Positions 1 through 7,334 of a stretch of DNA of 47,623 bases are shown in pieces. This DNA comes from a virus. Positions within the stretch are counted from its first letter, which is position 1. Each line of letters begins with the position of its first letter. Location: the IMG/VR virus record IMGVR_UViG_3300033155_000806, positions 1-47,623 of that record; one strand, written 5' to 3'. Position numbers and translations under genes: made by a program. Below the pieces are notes generated by a model. That model was given only the letters and a program-made list of their open reading frames with translations, did no database searches and was not told the DNA's origin.

Positions 1-114
1 TGTGCCTGTAATTCATCCACCAGATCACATATCTCTTGCATTCTTTCCCGCCGCGCGTCGTTGCGGCTGGTCTTGTTTCGCATCTCGAGCGCGAGTTTCT
101 TGATCTGGCGGATG
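1..114. repeat. Terminal direct repeat, left copy
   Basis: These 114 bases recur without a mismatch at 47510-47623. An exact repeat at both ends is what an assembler leaves when it walks around a circular or circularly permuted genome. A minus-strand reading frame continues through the joined ends, so the real genome would be about 47,509 bp. It could instead be a genuine short terminal repeat, but the coding frame crossing it argues for a circular map. Confidence 0.93.
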
Positions 115-125
115 TGGTTGATCAT
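1..125 (-). CDS. Small charged protein spanning the circular junction (N-terminal part)
   Basis: The gene starts with ATG at 125-123 and reads off the left end. Joined to the right end it stops with TAA at 47490-47488, giving 48 residues. The protein is highly charged and probably one long helix, rich in Arg, Lys and Glu, with MINHIRQIKK at the start and HHIDDGR at the end. It sits between a 199-residue virion protein upstream and a 67-residue protein with a C-terminal hydrophobic segment downstream. I do not recognise the family; the continuous frame is the main evidence that it is real. Confidence 0.6.
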   Translation of the reverse strand, partial: MINHIRQIKKLALEMRNKTSRNDARRERMQEICDLVDELQA

Positions 126-135
126 ACTCTTATTC

Positions 136-735
136 TCATTCAGGTATGTGCTTTGCTGTATACACAATATCACACCATGCCAGTGCCGGCTCATCATCGA
201 GTGCTGTACCCACCGGAGTTACCGCTGACAATTCCATACTGATTATATCATGCGGGACAAATGATCCGTTTGGAATTGTTATATCTCCAGTCTGATATAT
301 GATCTGTGTTGCCGATACTGCGCCAACGTAGGTATCCTCTATGGAATCTGTTGCTTCTCCTGCATTACAGTTTTCATCCGTCCCATTGAGAACAAGATAT
401 TTTAATTGCCACTTTACACATTTCCCGCTTTGGTCGCTGTTTGTTGTTGATTTAGTCCAGTGGAAATGTATCGTTATATCTCCATCGGCATAATCTGTCT
501 CAATTGCCTGCTTAAAATACGCCTTGTCGGTATTGAGCGTGAATTTCAGCGCGTGGGTGATCCCGCATTCGATGACGATTGGCGGATTGGTTGCGTTCTT
601 CCCGAGTTTTGATACCGGGATCCGCACGATCTTTGTGTATGTCGATGCGCTTTGCATCTTCAGCGCAGCCCGCAGGATAGCTATTGCGCCTTCGATGCGC
701 CATGGCGATGATCGCTTGATCTGTCCTTCATCCAT
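136..735 (-). CDS. Hypothetical virion-region protein, 199 aa
   Basis: A 199-residue acidic protein with no signal peptide and no membrane segment. The N-terminal 40 residues look helical; the rest alternates hydrophobic and polar residues (ITIHFHWTKS, WQLKYLVLNG) as in beta-rich phage structural proteins. It lies ten bases after the 100-residue gene in the same operon, downstream of the capsid genes, so a decoration, fibre or head-associated role is possible. No catalytic motif is visible and I do not recognise the family. Confidence 0.75.
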   Translation of the reverse strand: MDEGQIKRSSPWRIEGAIAILRAALKMQSASTYTKIVRIPVSKLGKNATNPPIVIECGITHALKFTLNTDKAYFKQAIETDYADGDITIHFHWTKSTTNSDQSGKCVKWQLKYLVLNGTDENCNAGEATDSIEDTYVGAVSATQIIYQTGDITIPNGSFVPHDIISMELSAVTPVGTALDDEPALAWCDIVYTAKHIPE

Positions 736-744
736 GATTGCACC

Positions 745-1047
745 TCAGTGGAAGTATGACACCATCAGTTTTCCTGATGTGCTGCCGGTTCTGATTGCAG
801 TGAATCCCGCGATCTGCGCTGCGGAGTTAAGAATGATCTGGTCGCCGACCTCGACCAGATGTCCTGCGCTGGTCGTTGGATCCGTGCCGTCACACCAGTA
901 CCTGATCGATGCTGTTTCGAGCGTCATCTCTGCTCTGGTTGCATCGAGATATGTGCCGGCTGTTAGTCCAACGGCTGTGTCGGCTACGGTGAGGATTTCG
1001 TGGTCGAATGGTGTGAGCCCACTAATGGTTACTTTATTATATACCAT
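745..1047 (-). CDS. Small beta-rich virion protein, 100 aa
   Basis: The protein reads as a compact beta sandwich: a VADTAVGLTAGTYLDATRA stretch, then IRYWCDG and GDQIILNSAAQIAGFTAIRTG. This pattern (a value coerced to zero, an X-R-Y-x-x-D-G strand, a final G-S-L-V-Y-like strand) is common in small proteins encoded beside phage capsid genes, usually annotated only as structural or hypothetical. It is preceded by an AT-rich 38-base gap after the 370-residue gene. Function in the particle (decoration or fibre base) is inference from position. Confidence 0.75.
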   Translation of the reverse strand: MVYNKVTISGLTPFDHEILTVADTAVGLTAGTYLDATRAEMTLETASIRYWCDGTDPTTSAGHLVEVGDQIILNSAAQIAGFTAIRTGSTSGKLMVSYFH

Positions 1048-1085
1048 CTTTTCAACCTCGTATAATTATAAAAATGGTGATGGGC

Positions 1086-2198
1086 TCAGATACCCATCGC
1101 CAATACTCTCACTGATGTCAGTGCGCTCAAGTCCCTGCCGTTCGCAACCTCTCCGATGCGTGGCTGCATCGAAAGCGGATCGAGAACAATCCACGGAATT
1201 GCTAGCGTCACGAACGCGTTTGAGTTCAGCGTATCCAGATGGTTCTTTGCCGGATCCCATGTCGCAACTCCGGGTGCAGCCGTGCCGCTCATGTCATGCG
1301 TCCATGTTGCTGCCTCATTACCTGCACTAGTCTCTTCACCCACGACCTGAGTACCAAGCCCCGGAACTACCAGCGCCCGATAATTGCCTGTGCCGTTGAA
1401 GTCATACGCTTCGGTTGTAAGCGCAGTATCGCCGTCGCCGATTGCAGCCCCCGCAGGGAATGACGCATACTTGAGATAGGTCACCTTCAGGGTGTTGCCT
1501 TCATCGTCCGCGTGTGCGTCCAGCTCCGTGTCGCCTGAAGCATCGATGTCGATTACTGCCGTGTGTGTTGCAGATGGTGCTTCACCAACTGGTTCGAGAG
1601 CGTCGATTATGCTATCAGTATCGTCCCACACATACTGCACCGCGATCGCACGGTTTGCCAGAGCCACTTTCGCTGCTGCTGCCGTGATCTCCTCGTCCAC
1701 AACAAGGGTTGCCGCTACTAACGGACCGCTTGTCTGTTGCGGGATGTACGTCACTTTCGCGACCGTCACAAGATCACCCGCTAAGAACGCCAGTGCTCCG
1801 GTTGTGAAGTTTACCGCTACCTGCTTCGTGAGTGGTGTCTCCCCCGTCGGAATGACGTTGTAAGCTCCTGCGTGGGTTGCTGTAGTTGCCTGCACCGCTA
1901 CGATGTAGAGCGGCTTATATGCAAGCTGCCCGGCATGTGAAGCGACTGTGACCACTTCCTCCTCGACCAATATTGGAACTGTATCAAGGACTTTCAGCTT
2001 CTCATTCGTCTCGTCGTACTCGAATGAGTATCCGCCCTGTGGAGATGGGGTGACCATATCGGCACGACTGAGCCCCATATCTCCAGGACTGAAAGCCTCG
2101 CCCCCCAGTGGATAGCTACTATCGAAATCGACTGAAAGATGACGAATGCGCTGATTGCCGAATGTCGATCTTCGGTCTATTGTAGTTGTTAAGCTCAT
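1086..2198 (-). CDS. Virion structural protein, capsid-associated, 370 aa
   Basis: The N-terminus (residues 1-70) carries a pattern seen in many phage structural proteins next to the major capsid gene: GNQRIRHLSVDFDSSYPLGG, then SRADMVTPSPQGGYSFEYD and NEKLKV. The rest is low in charge, rich in Ala, Thr, Val and Gly, and probably beta-structured. Start ATG at 2198 has an upstream AGGAGG-like stretch (TTTAGGAGGCTATA). It follows the major capsid gene and a 106-residue protein, which fits a decoration or head-spike protein. No enzyme motif is seen. Confidence 0.75.
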   Translation of the reverse strand: MSLTTTIDRRSTFGNQRIRHLSVDFDSSYPLGGEAFSPGDMGLSRADMVTPSPQGGYSFEYDETNEKLKVLDTVPILVEEEVVTVASHAGQLAYKPLYIVAVQATTATHAGAYNVIPTGETPLTKQVAVNFTTGALAFLAGDLVTVAKVTYIPQQTSGPLVAATLVVDEEITAAAAKVALANRAIAVQYVWDDTDSIIDALEPVGEAPSATHTAVIDIDASGDTELDAHADDEGNTLKVTYLKYASFPAGAAIGDGDTALTTEAYDFNGTGNYRALVVPGLGTQVVGEETSAGNEAATWTHDMSGTAAPGVATWDPAKNHLDTLNSNAFVTLAIPWIVLDPLSMQPRIGEVANGRDLSALTSVRVLAMGI

Positions 2199-2207
2199 TA
2201 TAGCCTC

Positions 2208-2528
2208 CTAAATGAATATTTCGCTTTTCGGAGTGTTTGCCGGATATTTGCGAGATGGCACAGTACCAGTCTTTTTGCCTTTTCGTGGCTTTTTGACTTT
2301 AGACGTTTCAACTGGCTTGTTAGCTGGAAAGGTTTTCTCTCTCACAACCTCTTTAGCCAGCTTCGGTTCAACCCGGAAAGGTGATCCACGCGCTTCTTTC
2401 TCGCGATAGAACGCTACATCCTCATCAAGAATCTTGCACGGTTGCTTCCGAAACATGGTATATCGCCGTCCGCTTGGAGCCGGATGGGAGAGTGCCCCAT
2501 CCGATCCAATATATGTTACTGTTGCCAT
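2208..2528 (-). CDS. Small capsid-region protein, 106 aa
   Basis: I choose ATG 2528 because it follows a strong ribosome binding site (AAGGAGGGTAGCGAT) and lies beyond the capsid gene stop; the frame is open further upstream but that part overlaps the capsid gene. Residues 1-55 (VTYIGSDG, RYTMFRKQPCKIL) resemble the short proteins often encoded just after the phage capsid gene. The C-terminal half is a lysine/proline-rich tail that looks disordered. Likely a minor head protein; the role is inferred from position. Confidence 0.72.
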   Translation of the reverse strand: MATVTYIGSDGALSHPAPSGRRYTMFRKQPCKILDEDVAFYREKEARGSPFRVEPKLAKEVVREKTFPANKPVETSKVKKPRKGKKTGTVPSRKYPANTPKSEIFI

Positions 2529-2545
2529 ATCGCTACCCTCCTTAA

Positions 2546-3703
2546 TCACTTCAGATCGCGTATCTTCCCCTGTGCAAGGAAATTGAAACACACGACTTCA
2601 AGCATCGTCCGGTACATTCCCTCATCCCCGAGCTTGTTGATTCCGAATGGATCTCCCTTGGACATTCCTGTCTCGAAATACTGCGTTGGCTTTGCGACCT
2701 TGATCTTCAGATAGTCAGTATTGACAAAGTACACCCGGCTGATCGTATCGACAGGAACGTCTTGACTTGTGATGATTGGAATACCTCTGTACGATGCGAC
2801 ATTCATCCCGGTGTCGACCCCCTCAGTCTTGACGCCGTTCACGGAGATTCCGCCAGCACCGACAGTCACATCGACATATCGCTGCATGGTCATCTGTTCC
2901 TGCACAATCCGCTCAAGGGTATCCTCACCGGTGATTATCAGGTTTGGTCGTTCTCCCGAATTGGTCTTGATGGTGCGGATAGCCGTGTCGAGCATATCCA
3001 TCGTAAACGTCCGGTCCGTCCCGGAATTGTGCGAAACATACGAATCATAAGTGGTGCCCGCGTCTCTATCTACAGTTGTGCCCCAGGGATCAAACCACTG
3101 GTCGTTTGCGCCGCCGAATGCATCCTCTTCTGAGTCGTTTGATATGATCCGGTCAAGAGTTTCAGGATTTGTTGGTGCAGTGTCATATCGATCTACACCG
3201 CCTGCCGCCGCCGCCTCTGCGCTTGCGTCCGCCATGAGCATCTTATTCAGATGTTCTGGGTGCTCCTTCGCAAAGTATTCCCTGAGCGCACCCATCGTAT
3301 CGCCAAGTGTGTCGTCCTGTCCGTTCTCACCCAGGAACTGATCTACTTCGGACGCACTGAATGGGTGTGCAACGGATCGCGGCGTGGCCTTTAGCAACGT
3401 CCATGTGGGCTTGGTTGTGTCTGGAATGGTGCCGTTCTCTGCAACTCCGCCCGTGCCTTTTGTGGTGCTGCGAGCCGTGATGACTCTCCACCCACTTTGG
3501 TTCCAGGGGATCTTCTCAAGAGCAGAAAAGACATTAATCTCCTGATTGAGCTGTACCCATGCCTTTGCGCCGTAAATCGGATTGTATACTCCGGTTGTGG
3601 TCGAGAGCACCGGTGCATCGATCTTCGTCAGGACTCTTTGCATCTGTGGATCGATATAATACATGTTCTCGAGATCAGCAATCGTCTTGATATATCCGCG
3701 CAT
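2546..3703 (-). CDS. Major capsid protein, HK97 fold
   Basis: A 385-residue protein immediately after the protease/scaffold gene, the classic head-gene pair. Features fitting the HK97 fold are the N-terminal helix, a central region with FTMDMLDTAIRTIKTNSGERP and LIITGEDTLERI (spine helix and P-domain strands), and the VASYRGIPIITSQDVP strand typical of capsid A-domains. The C-terminal QTHE-like end is EVVCFNFLAQGKIRDLK. It would form the icosahedral shell. There is no long delta domain at its own N-terminus; the scaffold role is probably served by the C-terminal part of the upstream protease gene. Confidence 0.9.
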   Translation of the reverse strand: MRGYIKTIADLENMYYIDPQMQRVLTKIDAPVLSTTTGVYNPIYGAKAWVQLNQEINVFSALEKIPWNQSGWRVITARSTTKGTGGVAENGTIPDTTKPTWTLLKATPRSVAHPFSASEVDQFLGENGQDDTLGDTMGALREYFAKEHPEHLNKMLMADASAEAAAAGGVDRYDTAPTNPETLDRIISNDSEEDAFGGANDQWFDPWGTTVDRDAGTTYDSYVSHNSGTDRTFTMDMLDTAIRTIKTNSGERPNLIITGEDTLERIVQEQMTMQRYVDVTVGAGGISVNGVKTEGVDTGMNVASYRGIPIITSQDVPVDTISRVYFVNTDYLKIKVAKPTQYFETGMSKGDPFGINKLGDEGMYRTMLEVVCFNFLAQGKIRDLK

Positions 3704-4858
3704 CTACGCCACCTCCACGTTGTTTAGTTCCTCGAATGACATCTTCCCAATCTGATCAAGCGTCATCGCCTTCGGTGCGTCATCCTTGATCAACGGCTTT
3801 CCACCTGCCATCGGCGGACGTTCCGCAGCGACAAAGCCTGCCTTCTGGAGTGCCTTTTCAAGCGCTACCGGAACCGTCTTCTCAAGTGCCGCTGCAACAG
3901 TCTTCTCGATTGTAGCCGCCTCGATCTTTGGAGAGTCGGTCTTCTCGATCTCCTCTTCCGGCTCTGGTGCCGGTGCAGGCTCTTCTCCTTCTCCGACAGG
4001 AGCAACGATCTTCTCGACAGTATCCATCCTTGAGGACAGACTCTGGAGCAGGTCAATTACCGCTTCGAGCTTGGTCTCAATATCATTACCAGCAGCCTCT
4101 TCAGGAGGTGCCAGATCATCTTGTTTCTTCACGGTGTCATCCCCTTCTTCGGCAGACGGGGTTTCCTCCGTGGTTTTCTCTTCTTTATCTGTGTCTGCCA
4201 TGTTTACCTCATTTTTTGTCAAAAGCCCGTCTTCGGGCGTGACTGTAATATCTGATTTGGCGAGTTCGTTTACCGCCATGATTATCGCTTCTTTGTTCGC
4301 GGGTTTCTCGACCGCCGAACCTTCCCAAAGCTCAATGCCGCTGATCTGCACGTAACATCCTTCTTTCCCACACACTACGTTTTGTTTTCCAGGGAGTGCC
4401 ATGCCGCCTATCGACATTCCGCCATACTTCCCGTTCTGGATGTTGTCCCACATCGCATCATCGATACTGAAATCATCATAGACCTGCCAGCCAACAACAA
4501 CCTCCGCGCCCATATCACCATCCCACATCCAGTGACGTAGGGGCTTTCCCACAACCTTGTTTGTGTGTGTGTCGATCAGGACACCACGCTTCATGAAGAT
4601 TGGCATCACCTTCTCGAACGCATCCGGGCTTATCCGGTCGTTCTGATTATCCGTGACGTCAACACTCAATTTGCCGAGAAACAGCCGCTTATCCTCTCCG
4701 TACTCGGCTTTAAGTTCGTTTAAGAGATCATCAGCGGATTTTTCCAACTCTGCCTTAAGTTTGCCACATACTTTTTTTGCCGTTTCCTCATCGTATCCTT
4801 GCTTATCCATCATTCCCTTTACACAAGCATCGAAGTCTTTGTACCCGGCGAGTGGCAT
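3704..4858 (-). CDS. Prohead protease with C-terminal scaffold-like region
   Basis: 384 residues in three parts. Residues 1-40 are a small helical Cys-containing segment. Residues 55-215 form the protease domain, with candidate catalytic His98 (IDTHTNK) and Ser149 (YGGMSIGG), the His-Ser arrangement of herpes/HK97-type maturation proteases such as XkdF. Residues 220-384 are Glu/Ala/Lys-rich and helical, like an internal scaffold. The stop adjoins the capsid start. ATG 4858 lies 26 bases from a TATA box centre, so the transcript may be leaderless. Confidence 0.85.
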   Translation of the reverse strand: MPLAGYKDFDACVKGMMDKQGYDEETAKKVCGKLKAELEKSADDLLNELKAEYGEDKRLFLGKLSVDVTDNQNDRISPDAFEKVMPIFMKRGVLIDTHTNKVVGKPLRHWMWDGDMGAEVVVGWQVYDDFSIDDAMWDNIQNGKYGGMSIGGMALPGKQNVVCGKEGCYVQISGIELWEGSAVEKPANKEAIIMAVNELAKSDITVTPEDGLLTKNEVNMADTDKEEKTTEETPSAEEGDDTVKKQDDLAPPEEAAGNDIETKLEAVIDLLQSLSSRMDTVEKIVAPVGEGEEPAPAPEPEEEIEKTDSPKIEAATIEKTVAAALEKTVPVALEKALQKAGFVAAERPPMAGGKPLIKDDAPKAMTLDQIGKMSFEELNNVEVA

Positions 4859-4877
4859 GATTGTATTGTAGTTTGCC

Positions 4878-4889
4878 AGATATATAAAG
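4878..4889 (-). promoter_or_regulatory. TATA box for the protease/capsid transcription unit
   Basis: Read on the minus strand this is CTTTATATATCT, an archaeal-type TATA box. Its centre is about 26 bases before ATG 4858, the usual distance to the transcription start, so the transcript would begin at or beside the start codon. It faces away from the plus-strand regulator gene, making the interval a divergent promoter region. Confidence 0.65.
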
Positions 4890-4917
4890 AGTGGTGATTT
4901 AAAGTAATGTGGAAAGG

Positions 4918-4925
4918 TTTATAAC
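4918..4925 (+). promoter_or_regulatory. TATA box for the plus-strand accessory cassette
   Basis: The stretch AAAGGTTTATAACG contains a TATA-like core preceded by purines that could serve as a BRE. A transcript starting about 25 bases later would begin near 4945, which favours the second ATG (4949) of the regulator gene as a leaderless start. Confidence 0.5.
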
Positions 4926-4936
4926 GGTGCGCTGTA

Positions 4937-5107
4937 ATGTACTGGAATATGTCAGAACTGAAGCAACTCTCAATCAAACTACCGCCGACCACATACACCG
5001 CGCTGGAAGCGGAATCCAAAAAACGAGAAGGACTGATGCCAGCTCCGACACGAACAGCAAGGCAGTTAATTATGGAGCGGCTAAAGCAGATCGAGAACGG
5101 AGAGTAA
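4937..5107 (+). CDS. Ribbon-helix-helix (CopG-like) regulator
   Basis: A 56-residue protein from ATG 4937, or 52 residues from ATG 4949. It shows the ribbon-helix-helix layout: a short strand KQLSIKLPP, helix TTYTALEAESKKREG, and helix RTARQLIMERLKQIE. Such dimers bind DNA through the paired strands and often repress their own promoter. It is the first gene of a two-gene plus-strand cassette, with its stop one base before the lipoprotein start at 5109, which implies co-transcription and translational coupling. Too short to name beyond the fold. Confidence 0.75.
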   Translation: MYWNMSELKQLSIKLPPTTYTALEAESKKREGLMPAPTRTARQLIMERLKQIENGE

Positions 5108-5108
5108 G

Positions 5109-5453
5109 ATGAAACCAATACACCTATTCCTGATATTCGCGCTGGTCATATCATGCGGATGCGTCGGCACAAAACCATCACACGACTTCGCTGTCGACGA
5201 GACCCGGAAGTTCGAGTTCACGCATGACAAGCTGGATTACAGTGGAAACATCAGGTGGGACGGTGAACATTTCGATATTGCCGCAATTGGAACCGGATAT
5301 AAAGACGGCATATTCGTCGTAATAAACATATACGGAATCGATAATGACACCATGATCCAGATAAGTGGACCGGGATCATCATCTTATGTTGAACAGCATA
5401 TCGACTTCAGCCGCACGGAAATGATGCACAAGATGGTTAATAATCCGGTGTGA
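5109..5453 (+). CDS. Putative secreted lipoprotein, 114 aa
   Basis: The N-terminus is a clear signal peptide: MKP, then hydrophobic HLFLIFALVIS, then a cysteine pair in CGCVG that looks like a lipobox. The mature part is about 95 residues, acidic and beta-rich (GNIRWDGEHFDIAAIG, IFVVINIYG). It is transcribed opposite to the surrounding virion genes together with an RHH regulator. A surface lipoprotein in such a cassette could act in superinfection exclusion or host-surface modification, but that is inference; no family is recognised. Confidence 0.75.
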   Translation: MKPIHLFLIFALVISCGCVGTKPSHDFAVDETRKFEFTHDKLDYSGNIRWDGEHFDIAAIGTGYKDGIFVVINIYGIDNDTMIQISGPGSSSYVEQHIDFSRTEMMHKMVNNPV

Positions 5454-5476
5454 CCTTATGAATGCAATCGTGCGAA

Positions 5477-5510
5477 GTAAAATGGGGGGACTCACCCCTT
5501 CCAATTTTAC
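5477..5510. terminator. Bidirectional terminator-like inverted repeat
   Basis: The arms GTAAAAT (5477-5483) and ATTTTAC (5504-5510) are complementary, with GGGG and CCCC pairing inside. It lies between the plus-strand lipoprotein gene (ends 5453) and the convergent minus-strand gene (ends 5511), where both transcripts need to stop. A/T-rich arms give a T-run on either strand. Confidence 0.55.
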
Positions 5511-5990
5511 TTATAAAAATATAAAGTCTGGTTTATAGTTGCTTTCATCCACAGGCACAACAGCATCGTCCTGTGGCTCGATTATGAAGATATGGTCTAT
5601 AGTATCGAGCATCAGATTGAAAGCATGGTAACCACCCGGTGCATATCCTTCGCAATACATGACTGTGAGCGTTGTTTTGAGGGAGCGTGCAATATGGCGG
5701 ATCTCGCATTGAAGATCATCAGCGAAATTATCACAATCGTACCAGTCCTCGTGATACTGTCGTTCGCTGATACTGTCATTCTGAATCCAGCGATTGAACT
5801 CTTGCAGATTTAGTGTGCTGTATTCCTTGCGGTCCCTGATGTGAATGTTCGCATTCGGAAACTGCTTCCGCAACACCAGTCCCAAGTGCTTTCCTGCCCG
5901 ATGCCGCAATACCGTGAACGGGTGTGGCTCTGGCTCTGTCGGACATAGCTGCTTGCAGAGAACACGCCGGATAGTGTTAATCATCGTCAT
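5511..5990 (-). CDS. Papain-like cysteine peptidase-fold protein, candidate endolysin
   Basis: A 159-residue protein whose core matches the pattern of phage proteins often annotated lectin MOA-related (Agglutinin_C, a papain-like fold): YDCDNFADDL with candidate Cys86, GGYHAFNLML with His122, and HIFIIEPQDD with an acidic/Gln site near residue 138. Cys-His-Asp/Glu order is that of papain-like peptidases. The gene overlaps by 14 bases a two-helix membrane protein that could be its holin, so a host-envelope-degrading role is plausible. Activity is not proven; it may be a virion-borne enzyme instead. Confidence 0.65.
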   Translation of the reverse strand: MTMINTIRRVLCKQLCPTEPEPHPFTVLRHRAGKHLGLVLRKQFPNANIHIRDRKEYSTLNLQEFNRWIQNDSISERQYHEDWYDCDNFADDLQCEIRHIARSLKTTLTVMYCEGYAPGGYHAFNLMLDTIDHIFIIEPQDDAVVPVDESNYKPDFIFL

Positions 5991-6156
5991 TCACCTCTGC
6001 TTTTGGCTTCTTAAAGTAATACGCGATCACAGCACCTGCCATAAGCGTCAGGAATGCCGGAACCTCTCCGGACATGTACGTAACGTATACACCGCATCCG
6101 GTAGCCGCTCCGACAACGGAGAGGGCGATTATCTCATCTGTGATTTTTTCGATCAT
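5977..6156 (-). CDS. Small two-helix membrane protein, candidate holin
   Basis: A 59-residue protein with two hydrophobic segments, IIALSVVGAATGCGVYVTYM (about 9-28) and PAFLTLMAGAVIAYYF (about 33-48), a short turn between them, and a charged tail (KKPKAEVNDDD). This is the size and layout of small class II holins. Its end overlaps the start of the cysteine-peptidase-like gene, the usual arrangement of a lysis pair. Holin identity rests on topology and context only. Confidence 0.6.
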   Translation of the reverse strand: MIEKITDEIIALSVVGAATGCGVYVTYMSGEVPAFLTLMAGAVIAYYFKKPKAEVNDDD

Positions 6157-6192
6157 GATTATCCTTGTATTTTATGCAGTAGGCACATATAC

Positions 6193-6663
6193 TTATCGGA
6201 TCTCGCTGATGCTGACTTGAACCTCATCCTTCACGAACTCTTTGCACCTAACTAATGACTCATTGACCGCGGGTCTCAAATATGGATGGGGCTCCGTTCC
6301 GTGCTTCTGGATGTACTTCGCAATAGCCCATGCCGCCTGTCTGGATGCCTTGCCCTTGCGCTCAATACCTTTCCGCACAACCCATCTCTCGATCACATCG
6401 ACGGGTGGCATCTTCTCTGACGGATCTCTGCCATACTCAACAAACCGTGCGTGCAAAGCTCGATAAACGATCTCTTTCCGCAAATGGTCTCTTAAAATCG
6501 GCTCTGCGGACTTTTGAAGCGTTCCTTCGTCCTTACTTACTAATTGCTGACTGCGCATAAAAATGAAATCAATGAGAGCATCCAGCCCCTTATCCGTGCC
6601 CTCCTCGATCTTTTTGGCAGCTGCGAGGATGTTATTGGTCTTGCTGATGGTTGCTTTTAGCAT
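6193..6663 (-). CDS. HK97 gp10-like neck or tail-completion protein
   Basis: 156 residues. The N-terminus is helical; the C-terminal half contains VIERWVVRKGI, AWAIAKYIQKHGTEPHPYLRPAV, the hallmark of the HK97 gp10 family (a helix, then an H-G-x-x-P-x-P-F/Y-L-R-P motif). These proteins sit at the head-tail junction or complete the tail. The start overlaps the end of the nuclease-like gene by 32 bases. The rest of the neck genes are 11 kb upstream after the portal, so this one has been separated from its usual neighbours. Confidence 0.75.
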   Translation of the reverse strand: MLKATISKTNNILAAAKKIEEGTDKGLDALIDFIFMRSQQLVSKDEGTLQKSAEPILRDHLRKEIVYRALHARFVEYGRDPSEKMPPVDVIERWVVRKGIERKGKASRQAAWAIAKYIQKHGTEPHPYLRPAVNESLVRCKEFVKDEVQVSISEIR

Positions 6664-7225
6664 GGTTATCCTTCATGGTGTCGCAACAGGACATTACTTT
6701 ACCGATGTCAAGACGGTATTCATCCCATTTATGAATTGTGCTAATACTGATCGACGTTGAAGTTAAATGATTGAACTTTCCGGCTGGCAATAACCAAAGG
6801 TGCAAGGGAGTTAAGTCAGCTCGATTATCAAATGCCAGACACAAAAAATAATCAGCTATTTGATTGTGTTTAATATAAAATCTCCAACACCCCAATGACT
6901 CACCATGAGTATCCCGGCACGCCGACTTAATATCGATTAGTTTACCCTGATTGCAGATAATATCAAATCCGGGGTTCCCGACCGGCATAACTTCAACGTC
7001 CTTAAATACGTTGGATAACACCTGTTCCGCAACATAGATACCCAGAAATGCCGGACAATTTTTGTTTTTAGAAAACGGTTTACATATTTTTAACCTATAT
7101 TTGCGATCGTTTTCATAATCACATAAACACTGTTTACATTTATAATTATGCCCTCTTTTAGCAGACGGACGCCAATTTTTATCCGTTAATTCAACACCGC
7201 ATTTATTACAATATCTAATTGACAT
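6632..7225 (-). CDS. Putative homing endonuclease, zinc finger plus PD-(D/E)XK-like fold
   Basis: 197 residues from ATG 7225 (an ATG three codons upstream is possible). Residues 5-40 hold a four-cysteine finger (CNKC and CKQC) of the sort found at the start of phage HNH and homing nucleases. The middle has GFDIICNQGKLIDIKSACR, where Asp and the D-x-K pair fit a PD-(D/E)XK nuclease site, followed by ADYFLCLAFD and a late KW-x-x-Y. The gene is clearly more A+T-rich than its neighbours and interrupts the head-gene series, both signs of a mobile gene. Confidence 0.65.
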   Translation of the reverse strand: MSIRYCNKCGVELTDKNWRPSAKRGHNYKCKQCLCDYENDRKYRLKICKPFSKNKNCPAFLGIYVAEQVLSNVFKDVEVMPVGNPGFDIICNQGKLIDIKSACRDTHGESLGCWRFYIKHNQIADYFLCLAFDNRADLTPLHLWLLPAGKFNHLTSTSISISTIHKWDEYRLDIGKVMSCCDTMKDNHAKSNHQQDQ

Positions 7226-7270
7226 GATAACCAATACATTAATGTACCTATGAGTTTAAAAGGATTTCTA

Positions 7271-7309
7271 ACGGCAGATGTCTTTTCAAGACATGATAAC
7301 CACTGCCGT
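7271..7309. terminator. Nested hairpin after the MuF gene
   Basis: Outer arms ACGGCAG (7271-7277) and CTGCCGT (7303-7309) enclose a perfect inner hairpin, ATGTCTT/AAGACAT with a three-base loop (7278-7294). It lies between the end of the MuF gene and the nuclease gene on the minus strand. It could terminate transcription, shield the nuclease start, or mark the insertion border of the mobile gene. Confidence 0.5.
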
Positions 7310-7318
7310 ATCTCACTT

Positions 7319-7334
7319 TTAAGTTATAACTTAA
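7319..7334. repeat. TTAAGTTATAACTTAA palindrome, copy 1
   Basis: A perfect 16-base palindrome overlapping the last bases of the MuF gene. The same element, perfect or nearly so, recurs at 11613, 17483, 24196 and 36627, always at gene borders. It is probably a protein-binding site; the window encodes two AbrB-like proteins that could be candidates. Confidence 0.7.

Noticed and set aside
524-1330. Long plus-strand open frame of 268 codons
   Set aside because: It lies opposite two well-supported minus-strand structural genes, has an odd composition rich in Ser/Arg/Cys, and no ribosome binding site.
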